From positions 310,001 to 374,000 of the forward strand of contig JAWKOD010000005.1 in assembly GCA_041391385.1 (NCBI GenBank): 64,000 bases of DNA, read 5' to 3'. Positions 36,110 to 45,869 of the stretch are shown one piece after another (positions within the stretch are counted from its first letter, which is position 1; each line of letters opens with the position of its first letter). The notes beneath the pieces are model-generated. The model had not been told where the DNA came from. It ran no database searches and was given only the letters and a program-made list of their open reading frames with translations. Source of the DNA: CANIGN01 sp041391385. GTDB lineage: Bacteria > Bdellovibrionota > UBA2428. Made by a program: the position numbers and the translations under genes.

Positions 36110-38316
36110 GGGGCCACTCCGTAGGGGTATCCGCAACGGCCCACATAGGCACAGTAATCGCAGTCTTTGCTCTCACGAGGTTTTCCTGTGCGAATTTTTG
36201 ATTTCCAAACACCTATAAGCGATTTTACTTTTTCGTTGAGCATGTCTTGAAGTTGAGTTTCTTCTTCTGAAGTAATTCTTTCGTAGGGAACTTGGTTTTG
36301 CTCAAGACTTTCAAAAAAGCTTTCCCTGAGTGGGGCTTCTTTGAAAAAGAAGAGTCGGGATTTTTTCAGGTCAAGAGGATTGATGTAGCCACCTCCATGA
36401 ATGGGAGTACCTTCTTTTCGAAAAATCTCTCGATACAAGAGCCACTGAAACTTGCCGTTCTCAAGATGTTTCGCGAGGCGTGCGTTTGAGTAATTGCCAC
36501 TTTTGTAGTCCCAGAGGAGGGCTCCATCCCCCACAAAATCGAGTCGATCCACGCGTCCGCGAAGTGTCACTTCTCCCCATTGAGTGGATATTTCTTTTTC
36601 GGCTTCACTTTTGCGAGCGGGGAAATTTTCATAAAGTGCAAGATCTACTGCGAGAACATAGTGATAGAGTGCTTCAGCCATGGGCGTGATCTGAGCAGCT
36701 ACAAGACGTAAATACGATTCACTTGCTTTTTCGTTAAATGCTTTTGGAAGTTTATCAATAAGCGTTTTTTTAATTAGCGTTTGAGTTATAGCGCGAGGAT
36801 TACTCCAAGGAAGGCTTTCTAGAGTGTAGTGGATCCAGTTTCCACGTCTCATGGGGCTTACGTCGAGCGCATCGTCTACCTCGAATTGATCAAGGCGAAG
36901 TTCGCGTGAAAAATGAAAAAGCAGAGAGCATTTGTAGAGAGCTTCGAGCCCTGAAGGAGAAAGCTTTTGAGAAATTTCTTGAGCTTTTAGTTCAAGAAGC
37001 GGACGCGTTTTCCATTCAGGGCGAGGTTTTTCTCTGAGAATTTTGAATTGAGGAAGAAAGCTTTGAAAGTGTTTCTCAAAGGCTTTTTGTTCTTCTTCTA
37101 AGCGAGGCACTGCAATGCCTTCGGCGAGAAGAAATTTCTCAAGCTCTTTAAAGGATTTAAAGGGATCAAGTTGTGAGCAAAAGTCAGAAATAATTTCTTT
37201 GAGCTCATCGGGTTTTGTCCACAGGGCTGCTTGCTCGGGATTTATAAGGGGGAGATCCTCTAAGCTTAAAAGGAGCGTGTCTGAGGGGCTTTTTGAGAGA
37301 GGAAGGGCACGCTCTTTTTGTTGCAGGTTGAGTATTGATCCCTGGAAAGCTCCCAGAGACTCGAGCATAGAAATGGATGAGGGGCTTTTCTCTTTTAAAA
37401 TTCTTTCGAATAGAGCTTGCTCTGTGTCTGTAGAACTGCCTTTTATCAGAGTCTCTAACCAATCACTTTTTTGAGGCCATTCACTTTTAATTTTATCGAT
37501 CTCCGTTGAGTAATAGCGAATAGCAGATGAAACACTTAATCGAATGGGGCTCTCTGAATGATTTAGAATTTGTGCTTCAAGGGGACCGGGTGCCTTGAGG
37601 CTTGAGGCCCATAGGACTTGTTTGACTTTAGAAATTTCGCAACTTTCAGTGGGAATTAGAAAATCTTGTGCATTGGCCACTTCTTTGAGTTGAGTTTTGA
37701 GGAGCGTTTTTTTATAGGCTCTTTCAAGTAGTAAAATTAATTTTTGCTCAAGTGGATAGAGCTCTCGAAATCCTAAAATAACAAATTCATCAATTTTTTT
37801 TGCGACATGAAAATCAATTCGAAGCTCTTCTCCTCTTTTGAGTAAATCATCTATTTCGTTTGTAGCGTCTTGGAGGAAGTCAAAGAGGTGGGCGTTCTTG
37901 TTGTGCTCATCTGCGCATTTTTTTAAGAGAAGGAGTGTATAGAGAATTCCTTGAGATTTTTCTGTAAGTTCGCCCTGAGAAATAATCTCTGCAGCTTGTG
38001 AGTAATCTAAAAGCTTACGAAGCTTAAGGGCGTTCTCGAAGTCATCGTAAATAACCTGAAGTTCTTGGTCGTTTCGAACGGAGGCCACATAAGCAAAGAG
38101 TTCCAGTTTGCTGGCTTGAACTTTGAGCTTGGAATTTTTTTGTAAAAACTTAGTGGCAATTTCTGTTGTTAAATAAACCCCAGGAAGAGGCCACTTGGAA
38201 TAGTAGCTCCTGAGTCCTTTGAGACTTCGTCTTCCATAAGTGCTTAGGCTTCTGTCTCCAAGAATCAAGGGAGCATGGCCGGGGAGATAATTATAAAGAG
38301 GGTTTAGGTTTTCCAC
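36106..38316 (-). CDS. addB: AddB-like iron-sulfur nuclease subunit, compact
   Basis: 736 residues, well below typical AddB (about 1100). The C-terminus has a PD-(D/E)XK nuclease core (LLWDYKSGNY, near 615) framed by the four Cys that bind an iron-sulfur cluster: one in LYKCSLLF and three in CDYCAYVGRC. The N-terminal half retains a helicase-like fold by length but has no Walker A motif. It works with AddA in break resection. Position and overlap with addA support the pairing. It also overlaps the ferredoxin gene by 13 bases. Confidence 0.82.
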   Translation of the reverse strand: MENLNPLYNYLPGHAPLILGDRSLSTYGRRSLKGLRSYYSKWPLPGVYLTTEIATKFLQKNSKLKVQASKLELFAYVASVRNDQELQVIYDDFENALKLRKLLDYSQAAEIISQGELTEKSQGILYTLLLLKKCADEHNKNAHLFDFLQDATNEIDDLLKRGEELRIDFHVAKKIDEFVILGFRELYPLEQKLILLLERAYKKTLLKTQLKEVANAQDFLIPTESCEISKVKQVLWASSLKAPGPLEAQILNHSESPIRLSVSSAIRYYSTEIDKIKSEWPQKSDWLETLIKGSSTDTEQALFERILKEKSPSSISMLESLGAFQGSILNLQQKERALPLSKSPSDTLLLSLEDLPLINPEQAALWTKPDELKEIISDFCSQLDPFKSFKELEKFLLAEGIAVPRLEEEQKAFEKHFQSFLPQFKILREKPRPEWKTRPLLELKAQEISQKLSPSGLEALYKCSLLFHFSRELRLDQFEVDDALDVSPMRRGNWIHYTLESLPWSNPRAITQTLIKKTLIDKLPKAFNEKASESYLRLVAAQITPMAEALYHYVLAVDLALYENFPARKSEAEKEISTQWGEVTLRGRVDRLDFVGDGALLWDYKSGNYSNARLAKHLENGKFQWLLYREIFRKEGTPIHGGGYINPLDLKKSRLFFFKEAPLRESFFESLEQNQVPYERITSEEETQLQDMLNEKVKSLIGVWKSKIRTGKPRESKDCDYCAYVGRCGYPYGVAP

Positions 38317-38696
38317 AGTAAAGCTGGTTGAGCGTTGTTCTCAGGATCTATCTTAACCACACTTCTGAGAGTCCACTCGTTTGCTTTGTCATAACTTTCG
38401 GCACTGGGAATCATATGGATTGTGTCCCAAGGGCAGTATTTTGCGCATAATTTGCAGCCAATGCAGCGATCAAGGTCGACTTCTACGGTTTTATTGAGGT
38501 CGGGAAATCTAGGGCCAGGCACGAGTTCAATGCAATCTACGGGACAAAACTGAATGCAGGCTTCACAGCCGGTGCAACCTGATTGGTCGATTACAGCAAG
38601 AGTTTTGGGAACTTTAATCTTACGGGGGGCTTTTTCAGCAATCCCCTCATGGATTTCTTTGGCTTTAGCTTTAGAAATGTCACCGTAGTCGAACAT
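38304..38696 (-). CDS. Ferredoxin with two 4Fe-4S clusters
   Basis: 130 residues. Two CxxCxxCxxxCP motifs are visible, CTGCEACIQFCPVDC and CIGCKLCAKYCPWDT, in a C-terminal bacterial-type ferredoxin domain; the first 40 residues are Lys-rich. It carries electrons in the cytoplasm; partners are not evident. It precedes addB in the same direction, with an overlap that may be incidental. It could serve cluster supply or a redox enzyme elsewhere; nothing here decides. Confidence 0.9.
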   Translation of the reverse strand: MFDYGDISKAKAKEIHEGIAEKAPRKIKVPKTLAVIDQSGCTGCEACIQFCPVDCIELVPGPRFPDLNKTVEVDLDRCIGCKLCAKYCPWDTIHMIPSAESYDKANEWTLRSVVKIDPENNAQPALLWKT

Positions 38697-38769
38697 GCCT
38701 TAAGTATAGCCTAAGGCTTGGGCGCTGAGAACCGCTTTTTGACCTATTCTGTGTTAACTCTAAGAGGGC

Positions 38770-39777
38770 CTATTGAGAACGGGTCACGTTAAATTTAATG
38801 AGTGAGGCGTCTTCTACGACCACCACAAAATCCCATTGAATAACAAGCTCGTCGTTTTTGAGCATTTCGGCAGGGGGGTGGGGAAAGGGAGCGGCTTCGT
38901 GAAAGCTGATTTCTGCAGCTTTGTCGAAGGATTCAATACCGCTAATTCCTCTTTTTTCGATGGAGCTAATGTTCCCCTTGGGGTCGATATGCACTAAAAG
39001 TTTAGTGATTTTTGAGCCGAGTCCGAGTCGAGAAGATCCGTCAGAAGCAGGGCGGCGAGCTTTTTCAATTTCGGAACGGATTTTTGTGCGCCATCTTTCA
39101 ACGAGTAAAACTCTAACGCGCTCGTAGAAGCTGTAATATTTAAATTGTTGTGTGTTGAGGAGAGTGTTTGCGCCCACTGCCACGCCGTCGAGAAAGTCGT
39201 CTGTGGCGGAAAGGCCTTGGCCTTTTTTTCCTCCAGCGGGGCCACCCAGAACACTCGCTGGGGCTCTGTTAGTTTCGGAGTCAGCTTTTGCTTCGGCACT
39301 TTCTTTGTAGTCGGTGGCAAGAGCAAATAAGTTACTGGGGTCAAAGACATTGCTTTTGAGTTTTTCTTTTTTCGCTTTTACAGCTTCGGCACCAGCAATC
39401 TTTTTATTTTTATTGCTGGGATTCTCGAGGCCTTCTTCTAATACGTTTTTAAATTTTCCTACTCGAGCAGCGCGTGTGTTGCGGTCGACTCTTTGATTGT
39501 CCTTCGAGAGGTAAATGTTTTCACTGGGAGAGTTAGGGGCCTTTTCATTTTTAAGCTGTTCATCTGCTTGAACAACTTGTCCCGTGTTTTGAAGGCGCTT
39601 TCGCGCATCGATTTCTTTTTGCAGTTCTTCGTCTGTAACAGAGCGCACGCTCAGTGCTTTGTTCGGATTATTGTTAAGCGCTTCGTTCAGTGTCTGAGTG
39701 TGGCGCAACTCTTTCCACAAATATCCCAGCGTTAGTAGGTGAAGGGCAAGCGAGAGCCCCAAGGCTAAACGAAACAT
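38770..39777 (-). CDS. TonB-type energy-transducer-like protein
   Basis: 335 residues. A single N-terminal membrane helix (about 3-22) is followed by a long charged, Ala/Lys-rich periplasmic linker. The C-terminal 110 residues look like a TonB C-terminal domain: YERVRVLLVERWRTKI, a beta pair with HIDPKGNISSIEKRGISGIESFDKAA, and a last strand before VVVEDASL. No ExbB or ExbD is adjacent. It may link inner-membrane energy to an outer-membrane or surface machine. The TonB label rests on topology and the domain shape. Confidence 0.68.
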   Translation of the reverse strand: MFRLALGLSLALHLLTLGYLWKELRHTQTLNEALNNNPNKALSVRSVTDEELQKEIDARKRLQNTGQVVQADEQLKNEKAPNSPSENIYLSKDNQRVDRNTRAARVGKFKNVLEEGLENPSNKNKKIAGAEAVKAKKEKLKSNVFDPSNLFALATDYKESAEAKADSETNRAPASVLGGPAGGKKGQGLSATDDFLDGVAVGANTLLNTQQFKYYSFYERVRVLLVERWRTKIRSEIEKARRPASDGSSRLGLGSKITKLLVHIDPKGNISSIEKRGISGIESFDKAAEISFHEAAPFPHPPAEMLKNDELVIQWDFVVVVEDASLIKFNVTRSQ

Positions 39778-39854
39778 CCTCGTCTAATGTCTTCGGCAGA
39801 ACACGGCTGTGTCTAAAGTGTGACAGTCGATTTAAGCTCTTTGTTAAGATTGTG

Positions 39855-40991
39855 TTAAGGAGTCACGGGATTAGGTTGGGGATTTACACCTTGAGGTCCG
39901 GTGGCATTTCCTCTTGTTTCACGTTGAATAGCTTTAGTGAGTAAGTCAGTAAGGTTTCCGTTTTTGCCCCCAAAGACACCTTCTTCATAGGCAATGCCTA
40001 ATTCATATGCGGCTTGGTCTTTTGTTCCTAAAGTATCAGTCCAGCCTCTATCTTTCATGCCAAAGTAGTCACTTCTTAGGGAAGCGGTGCTTTCTCCGGG
40101 TTTAAGTTGAATATCTGCATTAATGGGCATGGCAACGTTTCTGATAAAGACTCTTTCAACGGCTGTAAGGTCGGGAATTTCGACCACAAAGTATTCTTTT
40201 CCACCAGCTTTGATAGGTTGGGCGACGGTGGATGGGTTGCCACCTGTGTTTTGAGTAGTTGTATGGACGTAGAATTTACTCGCAAGTTGAGCTCTTTGTT
40301 CGGGTGGAACTTGTTGGACAAGGCCATCAATATCGCGAGAGTAGGATTCGTACGCATCGCGGGTCATGAACATTCTCACTCTACGGTTAGTGGGTTTGCC
40401 CAGTCCTTGACTCACTTCAACAACGTTGACGGAGCTGGCTCTTTGGAGAGCTCTATTAAGGGCAGAAGTTCTAAATGCACCTGGATTAAGTTTGCTTTTT
40501 GGTAACATGGCCCCAAAGTTTTGAGTTACTCGAGCAAAAACCACGTCACCCACAAAACTTCCCCAGATATAGTCATGCCACATTTTATCGAGTTGAATCG
40601 CTAATTCTTTTTGTTGCTCGTCATGAGTGTATCTTTCGGCGGAAGACATATGACGGGTATCTTCCTGGTGAGCTTTTTCAAGTTCTTTTAGCATTTTGTT
40701 TCTTTCGATAAGGCTGCTTGGAAATTCGTAGACCTGCATTCCAGCAGCAGAGCTTAAACCTGCTTGCCAGTTGGCTAGAGAATTTAACTTAGATAATCGA
40801 GCTAAGAGTTGCTCTGCCATCTCTTGGGAAAGTTTTCCCTGAGCAATTGAAGATGAGAGTTGTTGGCGAGCTTGCTGTGGCGTTACGTTGCGTATGTTGA
40901 CTAGAATGTCATCGAGTTCCTTTTGTGTGAACTTGGAGGCGATGCCTCGTGCAAAGAAAACTTGAGTAAGTCCGCCAATTCCGACTGCCAT
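39855..40991 (-). CDS. C-terminal part of a frameshifted giant secreted protein
   Basis: 378 residues from a nominal ATG at 40991. Upstream, the same frame stays open through FWEAYKKGVDAAVGDGL to about 41080, where it joins the frame of the 1234-residue ORF. The N-terminus therefore is an internal piece, not a real start. The segment is mostly helical with Gln-rich stretches (LTQVFFARGIASKFTQKELDDIL), and a YELGIAYEEGVFGGKNG motif near the end. A Pro/Asn-rich tail closes it. Read with the next entry as one gene of about 1583 codons. I recognise no family. Confidence 0.6.
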   Translation of the reverse strand: MAVGIGGLTQVFFARGIASKFTQKELDDILVNIRNVTPQQARQQLSSSIAQGKLSQEMAEQLLARLSKLNSLANWQAGLSSAAGMQVYEFPSSLIERNKMLKELEKAHQEDTRHMSSAERYTHDEQQKELAIQLDKMWHDYIWGSFVGDVVFARVTQNFGAMLPKSKLNPGAFRTSALNRALQRASSVNVVEVSQGLGKPTNRRVRMFMTRDAYESYSRDIDGLVQQVPPEQRAQLASKFYVHTTTQNTGGNPSTVAQPIKAGGKEYFVVEIPDLTAVERVFIRNVAMPINADIQLKPGESTASLRSDYFGMKDRGWTDTLGTKDQAAYELGIAYEEGVFGGKNGNLTDLLTKAIQRETRGNATGPQGVNPQPNPVTP

Positions 40992-43900
40992 GAGAGCGTT
41001 TCTAGCTCCGGAAACTGGATGTGTGAGTCCATCTCCGACAGCAGCATCAACACCCTTTTTGTAGGCTTCCCAAAAGGTGGGTCAGGTGGAATTGAATCGT
41101 CATGTCCAAAGATTTTGTCTCTTGCTCCTCTGCTTAGGCGAGAGAGTCCTTCTGTTGCGGCTGTAAAACCAGTGGCAAACACAGGCATTATGGCATAGCC
41201 AAAACCACCAACACTCACACCACTTCTAAAAGCAGTTTGAATTGCGGGTCTATAAAGACCAGAAGATCCACCGGTAAAAAAAGTTCTAAAGGCCGTCGCA
41301 GTATTTTTTGCAAAACCAGATGAGGCTTCTAAGACAGTACCAGCTTTTGCAAGGGGTTGAAGAAGTCGCTCTGCTTTCAGTGCAGATTGACCTAAGCGTG
41401 CACCAACACTTACCGCGCGCGCAGCCATAACACTCCTAACGCCGATGGTTCCAGCTCTTAGTAAAACACTTCCTACTCCAGCTGTGGCTAGTGCAACAGC
41501 AGCTGTTAGAGCAATGTCAGTGCAAAAACTAGCAACTGCTTTGTCAGCTTTTTTATCAGCTTCATCTAAGATTTGTTTTATGATTTCTTCACTTGCGGCC
41601 ACATTTTGCTGAGTTTCAGCCATAACGTTTCTTCCACTTGCATTGAGGGGGTTTACAACGCCGCTGTGGCACATTGCAAGGGCTCTAGAGTCGATAAAAC
41701 CGGCAGTATCTACAAGTGATTTGGGGACTTTTCTGTCATCAATTCCAAGCTCAAAGCTAGCGCGGCCTTCCCAGCCAATTTGATTAAAAAATCGCTCTGA
41801 TTTGGCATCTTTGTATTCTTCGTCAGCATGTTCTTTGCCATCTGTTATGGCAGCCCATGTTTTTCTTGCACCGTAAAAGAAGCCATCTCTTTTGCTTGAT
41901 TTTTCTAAGAGTTCTCTGTCATGTGTATCGAGAGACTTAGACATATCGTCGTAGAACTTTTGAAATTTTTCTTGGTACTCAGTGATGGTGTGAGTTTCAG
42001 TTTTAAAATATTTATTCCCTAAACGTTTTTGCTTTTCTAGCACGTAAGCGTCCCAATTCTTTTTGTCTAAAAGAGCTCTTTCTTCGGGAGTCATGAATTC
42101 ATTTTTCTGAGCTTTTCTTTGTAGGGTAGAGTATTCTTCAAAGAGGGCTTTGTTGTTTCGGGATTCTTCTTCCCAACGCTTAGCTTGCTCTTGCTTCGAT
42201 GAAGATCCATAGTCGTTTCTAATGTTAATAACGGTGTTCCCAATCATTAAAAGAGGAGGTCTCTCGGGTGGAGGCGCATGTTGTGGATCAGCAGCAAATG
42301 CTTCTTGTTGTTGATAGAAAGCATCTAAGAGACGAAGATTAATAAGGTCTAAGTTCCATTGTTCGTCTCCGCTAAGAATGCCGACTGTCTTGAGTGCCTC
42401 TTCGTCTTTTAGAAGGGCTCTCAGTTGAGCTGGTTTGACAGAAGAGTAGTCTAAAAGTCTTAGGTCTTTTGAGTTGCTGAATTTAAGACCGTATTTTTCA
42501 CTAATTTTCTTACCCTTGTTTCCCCAAACACTGAGGATTGAGTTTTCTCCAGATTTATCTGCGGCATAAGCTGCATCGTTAAATTGAGCTTTAGAAATAT
42601 CGGAATCATGTCTGTAAAAATTTTGTGACCGCTGGAGTAAAAGCGCTCCTCTTTCTGCAGTCTCAATTGTGGTCGTGGGATCTGCACCTTTTGCTGCTAT
42701 TGCTCTAAGCGCGAGCGAGTTTTCTCTTGCGAGAACTTCGCGCAATGCTTGTGCCCCTGCTTGATTAGCTTGGTCTCTAAGGGCAGCTAGTCCTAGAGTG
42801 GCGTAAGTAGAGCATTCGGAAATTTTAGAAACATAATCTTTGTGCCACGTGTGTAGGGCTGCTTTCATTTGTTCTGGGGTTAGATTATCGGGAGGAGCAT
42901 GTTGAAAGGCATTGAGGGCATTGGCCTCTACGCAGCTGTTTATGTAAGCTTGCTGAGCAGGGTTGAGTTGGTAGTATTCTTCATAACCTTTACCAGGAAT
43001 CCTTTTTTCATGTACAAATTCAGTTAAAACACTCCCTGGATATTGCATGAGTAGTTTGTATTTTTCGCGACAAGTTTCGGCAGATTGAATGCTTCTATTC
43101 CAAAGATCCTCTTCGCTTATAACTGTTCCAGGCCCAATAGGAATTCTTTCATCTGAGAATTCTTTTGTTCCAACCCAAGGCGACGAGTAGCTTTTGCCAT
43201 CGTCTTTCCAGTAGGGCATGCTATTGTGCCCGCCCTCACCAAAACTTTTTTGTATAGAAGCAGCTTTTTCTTCGTTTGACTTTCTAAGCCATTGGCTTCG
43301 AGATTGCTCAACTTGTTTGGCCTGCTCTCTTCTTGCAAACGTGTCTTTTTCTGCTTTTTCGTTCTTGTAAACACTGGAGTCGGCGAATGAGCTCGATCCA
43401 ATATATTCTTTAACTTTTAGGGCTATTTCATTTTTTATAATAGCAAGTATTTCGGCTCGAATAGCTTCTTTGTCTGGGTTGGTGCTATCATCCGATAAGT
43501 CGAGAGCATTTATGTCGTTGTCGGTGAGCTTTCTTTTTTCTTTTAAGTGGTTTTTAATTTTTTGATAGAGCGGTTTACTCGATAACGTCGTGAGATGATA
43601 ATTTCTTTTTGAGCGAGTAAGTTCGTTAATTGTATTTTCCCATGCTTGAGAAAGCTCGGCATTTGAGTAAAAAGTACCTTGTAGGTTAAGGGCTTCGGAG
43701 ATAATGCTCGGGCCAATGTCACTTCGAAATGTTTTGTCATATGCGATATGAAAATCATTCGGATTCGCTGGGGCAGTCCCCTGAGCATGGCCGCTCTGAT
43801 TTTTGCGTGTTTCGCTCCATTGAGAAGTTGCCGCTTCAAGTCCTTCTCGTAGGTAATCAAGGGCAGTGGATTGTTCTCCAACTAAAGCGGTAGAAGAGGT

Positions 43901-44605
43901 GAATTTTCCGCTTCTTGGAACCCATTCGCTCCACTTGAGGGGTGAAAAGTTTTCCTGATAGGCTTTGGCTACTTCATCAAAGCTTTTGTCGAGTTTTGCC
44001 TTTTTTTCCTCATCACTTTTTAGAAACATGGGGCTGAGTGGAATCAAAGAGTTTAAGCAGCCAACAACTCTGCCTGCTTGAGTGTTAATGGTCTCTAGGG
44101 TTTTGAGTTCTTGCTGGAATTGCTCTTTTTCTTCTGCACTTGCTTCACTGAGAAGTTGTTTGCCTTGCTTTATTGAAGCATCGAGCTCTGCTTTTGAGGT
44201 GTTGAGACAGAGGTTAAAATCCTGTGGAGACACATCATAATATCTAAGAGCCAAATCTACTTCAAAGCTCGCAGGTAGCCTTTTATTGTCTGAGTTGGAG
44301 CGCATGAATTGGATGAGTTTTTCTTGGAAGGGTTTTAAAAGCTCAGGATGCAGGTTGTTTCCAATTGAGTTCTCTGAGTTATCCGAAAATATGTGAATAC
44401 TTGAATAAACGGGTTTAGGTGCTTGTTCTTGAAATTGTCGTAAGTCAGATCTGGGGTCGTTGGGAAGGGTTCCATGACATTCTTTTTTAAATGCTTCATA
44501 GGCGTCATTGTTAGGGGATGACGGGTCAGTGGGCGCATCTCCTGCAAAGACCTGAATTATCAGGCAGCAATTAAGGCAAAAAAGGGCCTTTGAAGAGCGC
44601 GACAT
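40901..44605 (-). CDS. N-terminal part of a frameshifted giant secreted protein (1234 residues)
   Basis: A signal peptide (MSRSSKALFCLNCCLIIQVFAG) points to export. Most of the chain is helical, charged and rich in Glu, Lys, Ala and Gln, with coiled-coil-like stretches (about 120-170, 400-450, 820-930). Hydrophobic segments lie near 1060-1090 (TDIALTAAVALATAGVGSVLL) and 1150-1180. The true frame leaves this ORF near 41069-41080; the last 60 residues after SIPPDP are out of frame and unlike the rest. It is divergent from the 44823 gene. No family is recognised. Confidence 0.6.
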   Translation of the reverse strand: MSRSSKALFCLNCCLIIQVFAGDAPTDPSSPNNDAYEAFKKECHGTLPNDPRSDLRQFQEQAPKPVYSSIHIFSDNSENSIGNNLHPELLKPFQEKLIQFMRSNSDNKRLPASFEVDLALRYYDVSPQDFNLCLNTSKAELDASIKQGKQLLSEASAEEKEQFQQELKTLETINTQAGRVVGCLNSLIPLSPMFLKSDEEKKAKLDKSFDEVAKAYQENFSPLKWSEWVPRSGKFTSSTALVGEQSTALDYLREGLEAATSQWSETRKNQSGHAQGTAPANPNDFHIAYDKTFRSDIGPSIISEALNLQGTFYSNAELSQAWENTINELTRSKRNYHLTTLSSKPLYQKIKNHLKEKRKLTDNDINALDLSDDSTNPDKEAIRAEILAIIKNEIALKVKEYIGSSSFADSSVYKNEKAEKDTFARREQAKQVEQSRSQWLRKSNEEKAASIQKSFGEGGHNSMPYWKDDGKSYSSPWVGTKEFSDERIPIGPGTVISEEDLWNRSIQSAETCREKYKLLMQYPGSVLTEFVHEKRIPGKGYEEYYQLNPAQQAYINSCVEANALNAFQHAPPDNLTPEQMKAALHTWHKDYVSKISECSTYATLGLAALRDQANQAGAQALREVLARENSLALRAIAAKGADPTTTIETAERGALLLQRSQNFYRHDSDISKAQFNDAAYAADKSGENSILSVWGNKGKKISEKYGLKFSNSKDLRLLDYSSVKPAQLRALLKDEEALKTVGILSGDEQWNLDLINLRLLDAFYQQQEAFAADPQHAPPPERPPLLMIGNTVINIRNDYGSSSKQEQAKRWEEESRNNKALFEEYSTLQRKAQKNEFMTPEERALLDKKNWDAYVLEKQKRLGNKYFKTETHTITEYQEKFQKFYDDMSKSLDTHDRELLEKSSKRDGFFYGARKTWAAITDGKEHADEEYKDAKSERFFNQIGWEGRASFELGIDDRKVPKSLVDTAGFIDSRALAMCHSGVVNPLNASGRNVMAETQQNVAASEEIIKQILDEADKKADKAVASFCTDIALTAAVALATAGVGSVLLRAGTIGVRSVMAARAVSVGARLGQSALKAERLLQPLAKAGTVLEASSGFAKNTATAFRTFFTGGSSGLYRPAIQTAFRSGVSVGGFGYAIMPVFATGFTAATEGLSRLSRGARDKIFGHDDSIPPDPPFGKPTKRVLMLLSEMDSHIQFPELETLSWQSELADLLKFSLHEASPPSSHKRNSMTF

Positions 44606-44726
44606 TATGTGTTATATCGGTACTCCGTTTCAGGTGCTTAATGAAATTAATAAACCTTTTCGAAGAAGACCTTACACTCTCACTTTTGGATATGTTGGGA
44701 GGCGTTTTCGTCCTGTTTTCGGGTTC

Positions 44727-44756
44727 AAGTGTCTAAGCTTTTGACACTTTTTTTTT
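44727..44756 (+). promoter_or_regulatory. Hairpin and possible promoter upstream of the 44823 gene
   Basis: AAGTGTC and GACACTT form a 7-bp stem followed by nine T residues, like a small terminator. The same bases contain TTGACA (44741-44746), which has CAATAA 17 bases later, a plausible sigma-70 promoter. Either reading fits; the gene's start lies 60 bases downstream with a good ribosome binding site. Confidence 0.4.
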
Positions 44757-44822
44757 ATATGAGCAATAAAAATGGTTTTTTTGACGCTAAGTTAGTAATA
44801 GGTTCGCTTAAGGAGTAATATT

Positions 44823-45869
44823 ATGGAGTTTATGAGTATGAGAAAAGTGTTTCTTTTTGGGGCAATGGTAATTGGTCTTTCTTCTGTGCAGACAGCATTT
44901 GCTGGACGCCTGCATCCTGAAGTACAGGCACCTCACCTTAAGGTGGGAAGTGTACGTGCTGCGGATGCGACCTTTAGTCGATTGCGTTCAATTCACAAGA
45001 TTCCTGAAACAACTCAATTAGAGCATTTAAGCCCTGAGAAATTTGAAGAAATTACTAAAGATTTACCCGCTGAAGAGGCTACAACTCTTCGCCAGCAATA
45101 TGAACTTAGAAAATTAATGACCCAGTATAAGATCTCAGCAGCGATGAGAGAAAACTTAGGAATGACCGCGGATATCCACGATGCAACTCCTGCTGCAACA
45201 GGGTCTACAGGAGCGACTGCTGCTGTATCTGCTAAAGCACCAGTTGCGGGGGCAGAGGCCCTAGCTGGAACAATTCCAGTATCAGCACTTGCATCTTACT
45301 TTAAAGCTTTAGACGCCAAACTAGGCGAGGGCTCTGCTCAGAAAATTTGGGCTGAGTTTACTGCGCAAGCCAATGCAAAGAAGAGAGGTCGTGATTTAAA
45401 GGACCCTGAGACAGTAGCTGCTTTGTTAAGCTTGATTGATCAGGCTTCTGGTGAAGGCAAGGGTATTGACCCCAAAGAATTAGCTTCTCAGGTTTTCGGA
45501 GAAGATTTGGGCCCTAATGAAATTCTTAAGCTCGCTAATCTTAAAGACGAAGCTTACGCAGAAACATCTAAGTTTTTTGAAGGCATAACTGTAGAAAATG
45601 CTACGGCTAAATTTGAAGCAGCGTCTAAGGATTTGGAAGCTTTTAAAACTGATATGACTAAGGATTCTTCTTATGCTCCTGAAGATATCGCTGCTTTTGA
45701 ATCACAAGTGAAAAGGTATAATGATGCAGTTGCAAAGTTTAACCTTAGCAAAAAGCCTGAGGACATGCAGGCTGCACAAAACGTTGCAGAAGGATTGTTG
45801 TACTCTAAGAAGCTTCATGAAGCCGGGAAAAAGGAACAAGCTAAGCTTTGTTTCCACTGCCCTTGTTAA
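44823..45869 (+). CDS. Secreted Ala/Glu/Lys-rich helical protein with C-terminal Cys cluster
   Basis: 348 residues. AAGGAG lies seven bases before the ATG. The signal peptide ends near TAFAG. The rest is largely helical, with a Thr/Ala-rich linker (about 115-145) between two helical parts; coiled-coil character rises near 250-330. The chain ends KLCFHCPC, three Cys and a His in the last six residues, which may bind a metal or form disulfides. No family is recognised. It overlaps the following metallophosphatase-like gene by one base (TAATG), so the two are probably made together. Confidence 0.75.
   Translation: MEFMSMRKVFLFGAMVIGLSSVQTAFAGRLHPEVQAPHLKVGSVRAADATFSRLRSIHKIPETTQLEHLSPEKFEEITKDLPAEEATTLRQQYELRKLMTQYKISAAMRENLGMTADIHDATPAATGSTGATAAVSAKAPVAGAEALAGTIPVSALASYFKALDAKLGEGSAQKIWAEFTAQANAKKRGRDLKDPETVAALLSLIDQASGEGKGIDPKELASQVFGEDLGPNEILKLANLKDEAYAETSKFFEGITVENATAKFEAASKDLEAFKTDMTKDSSYAPEDIAAFESQVKRYNDAVAKFNLSKKPEDMQAAQNVAEGLLYSKKLHEAGKKEQAKLCFHCPC

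Noticed and set aside
41069..41080. Programmed -1 frameshift
   Set aside because: No canonical X XXY YYZ heptamer is in frame and no downstream pseudoknot is evident, so an indel is more likely.
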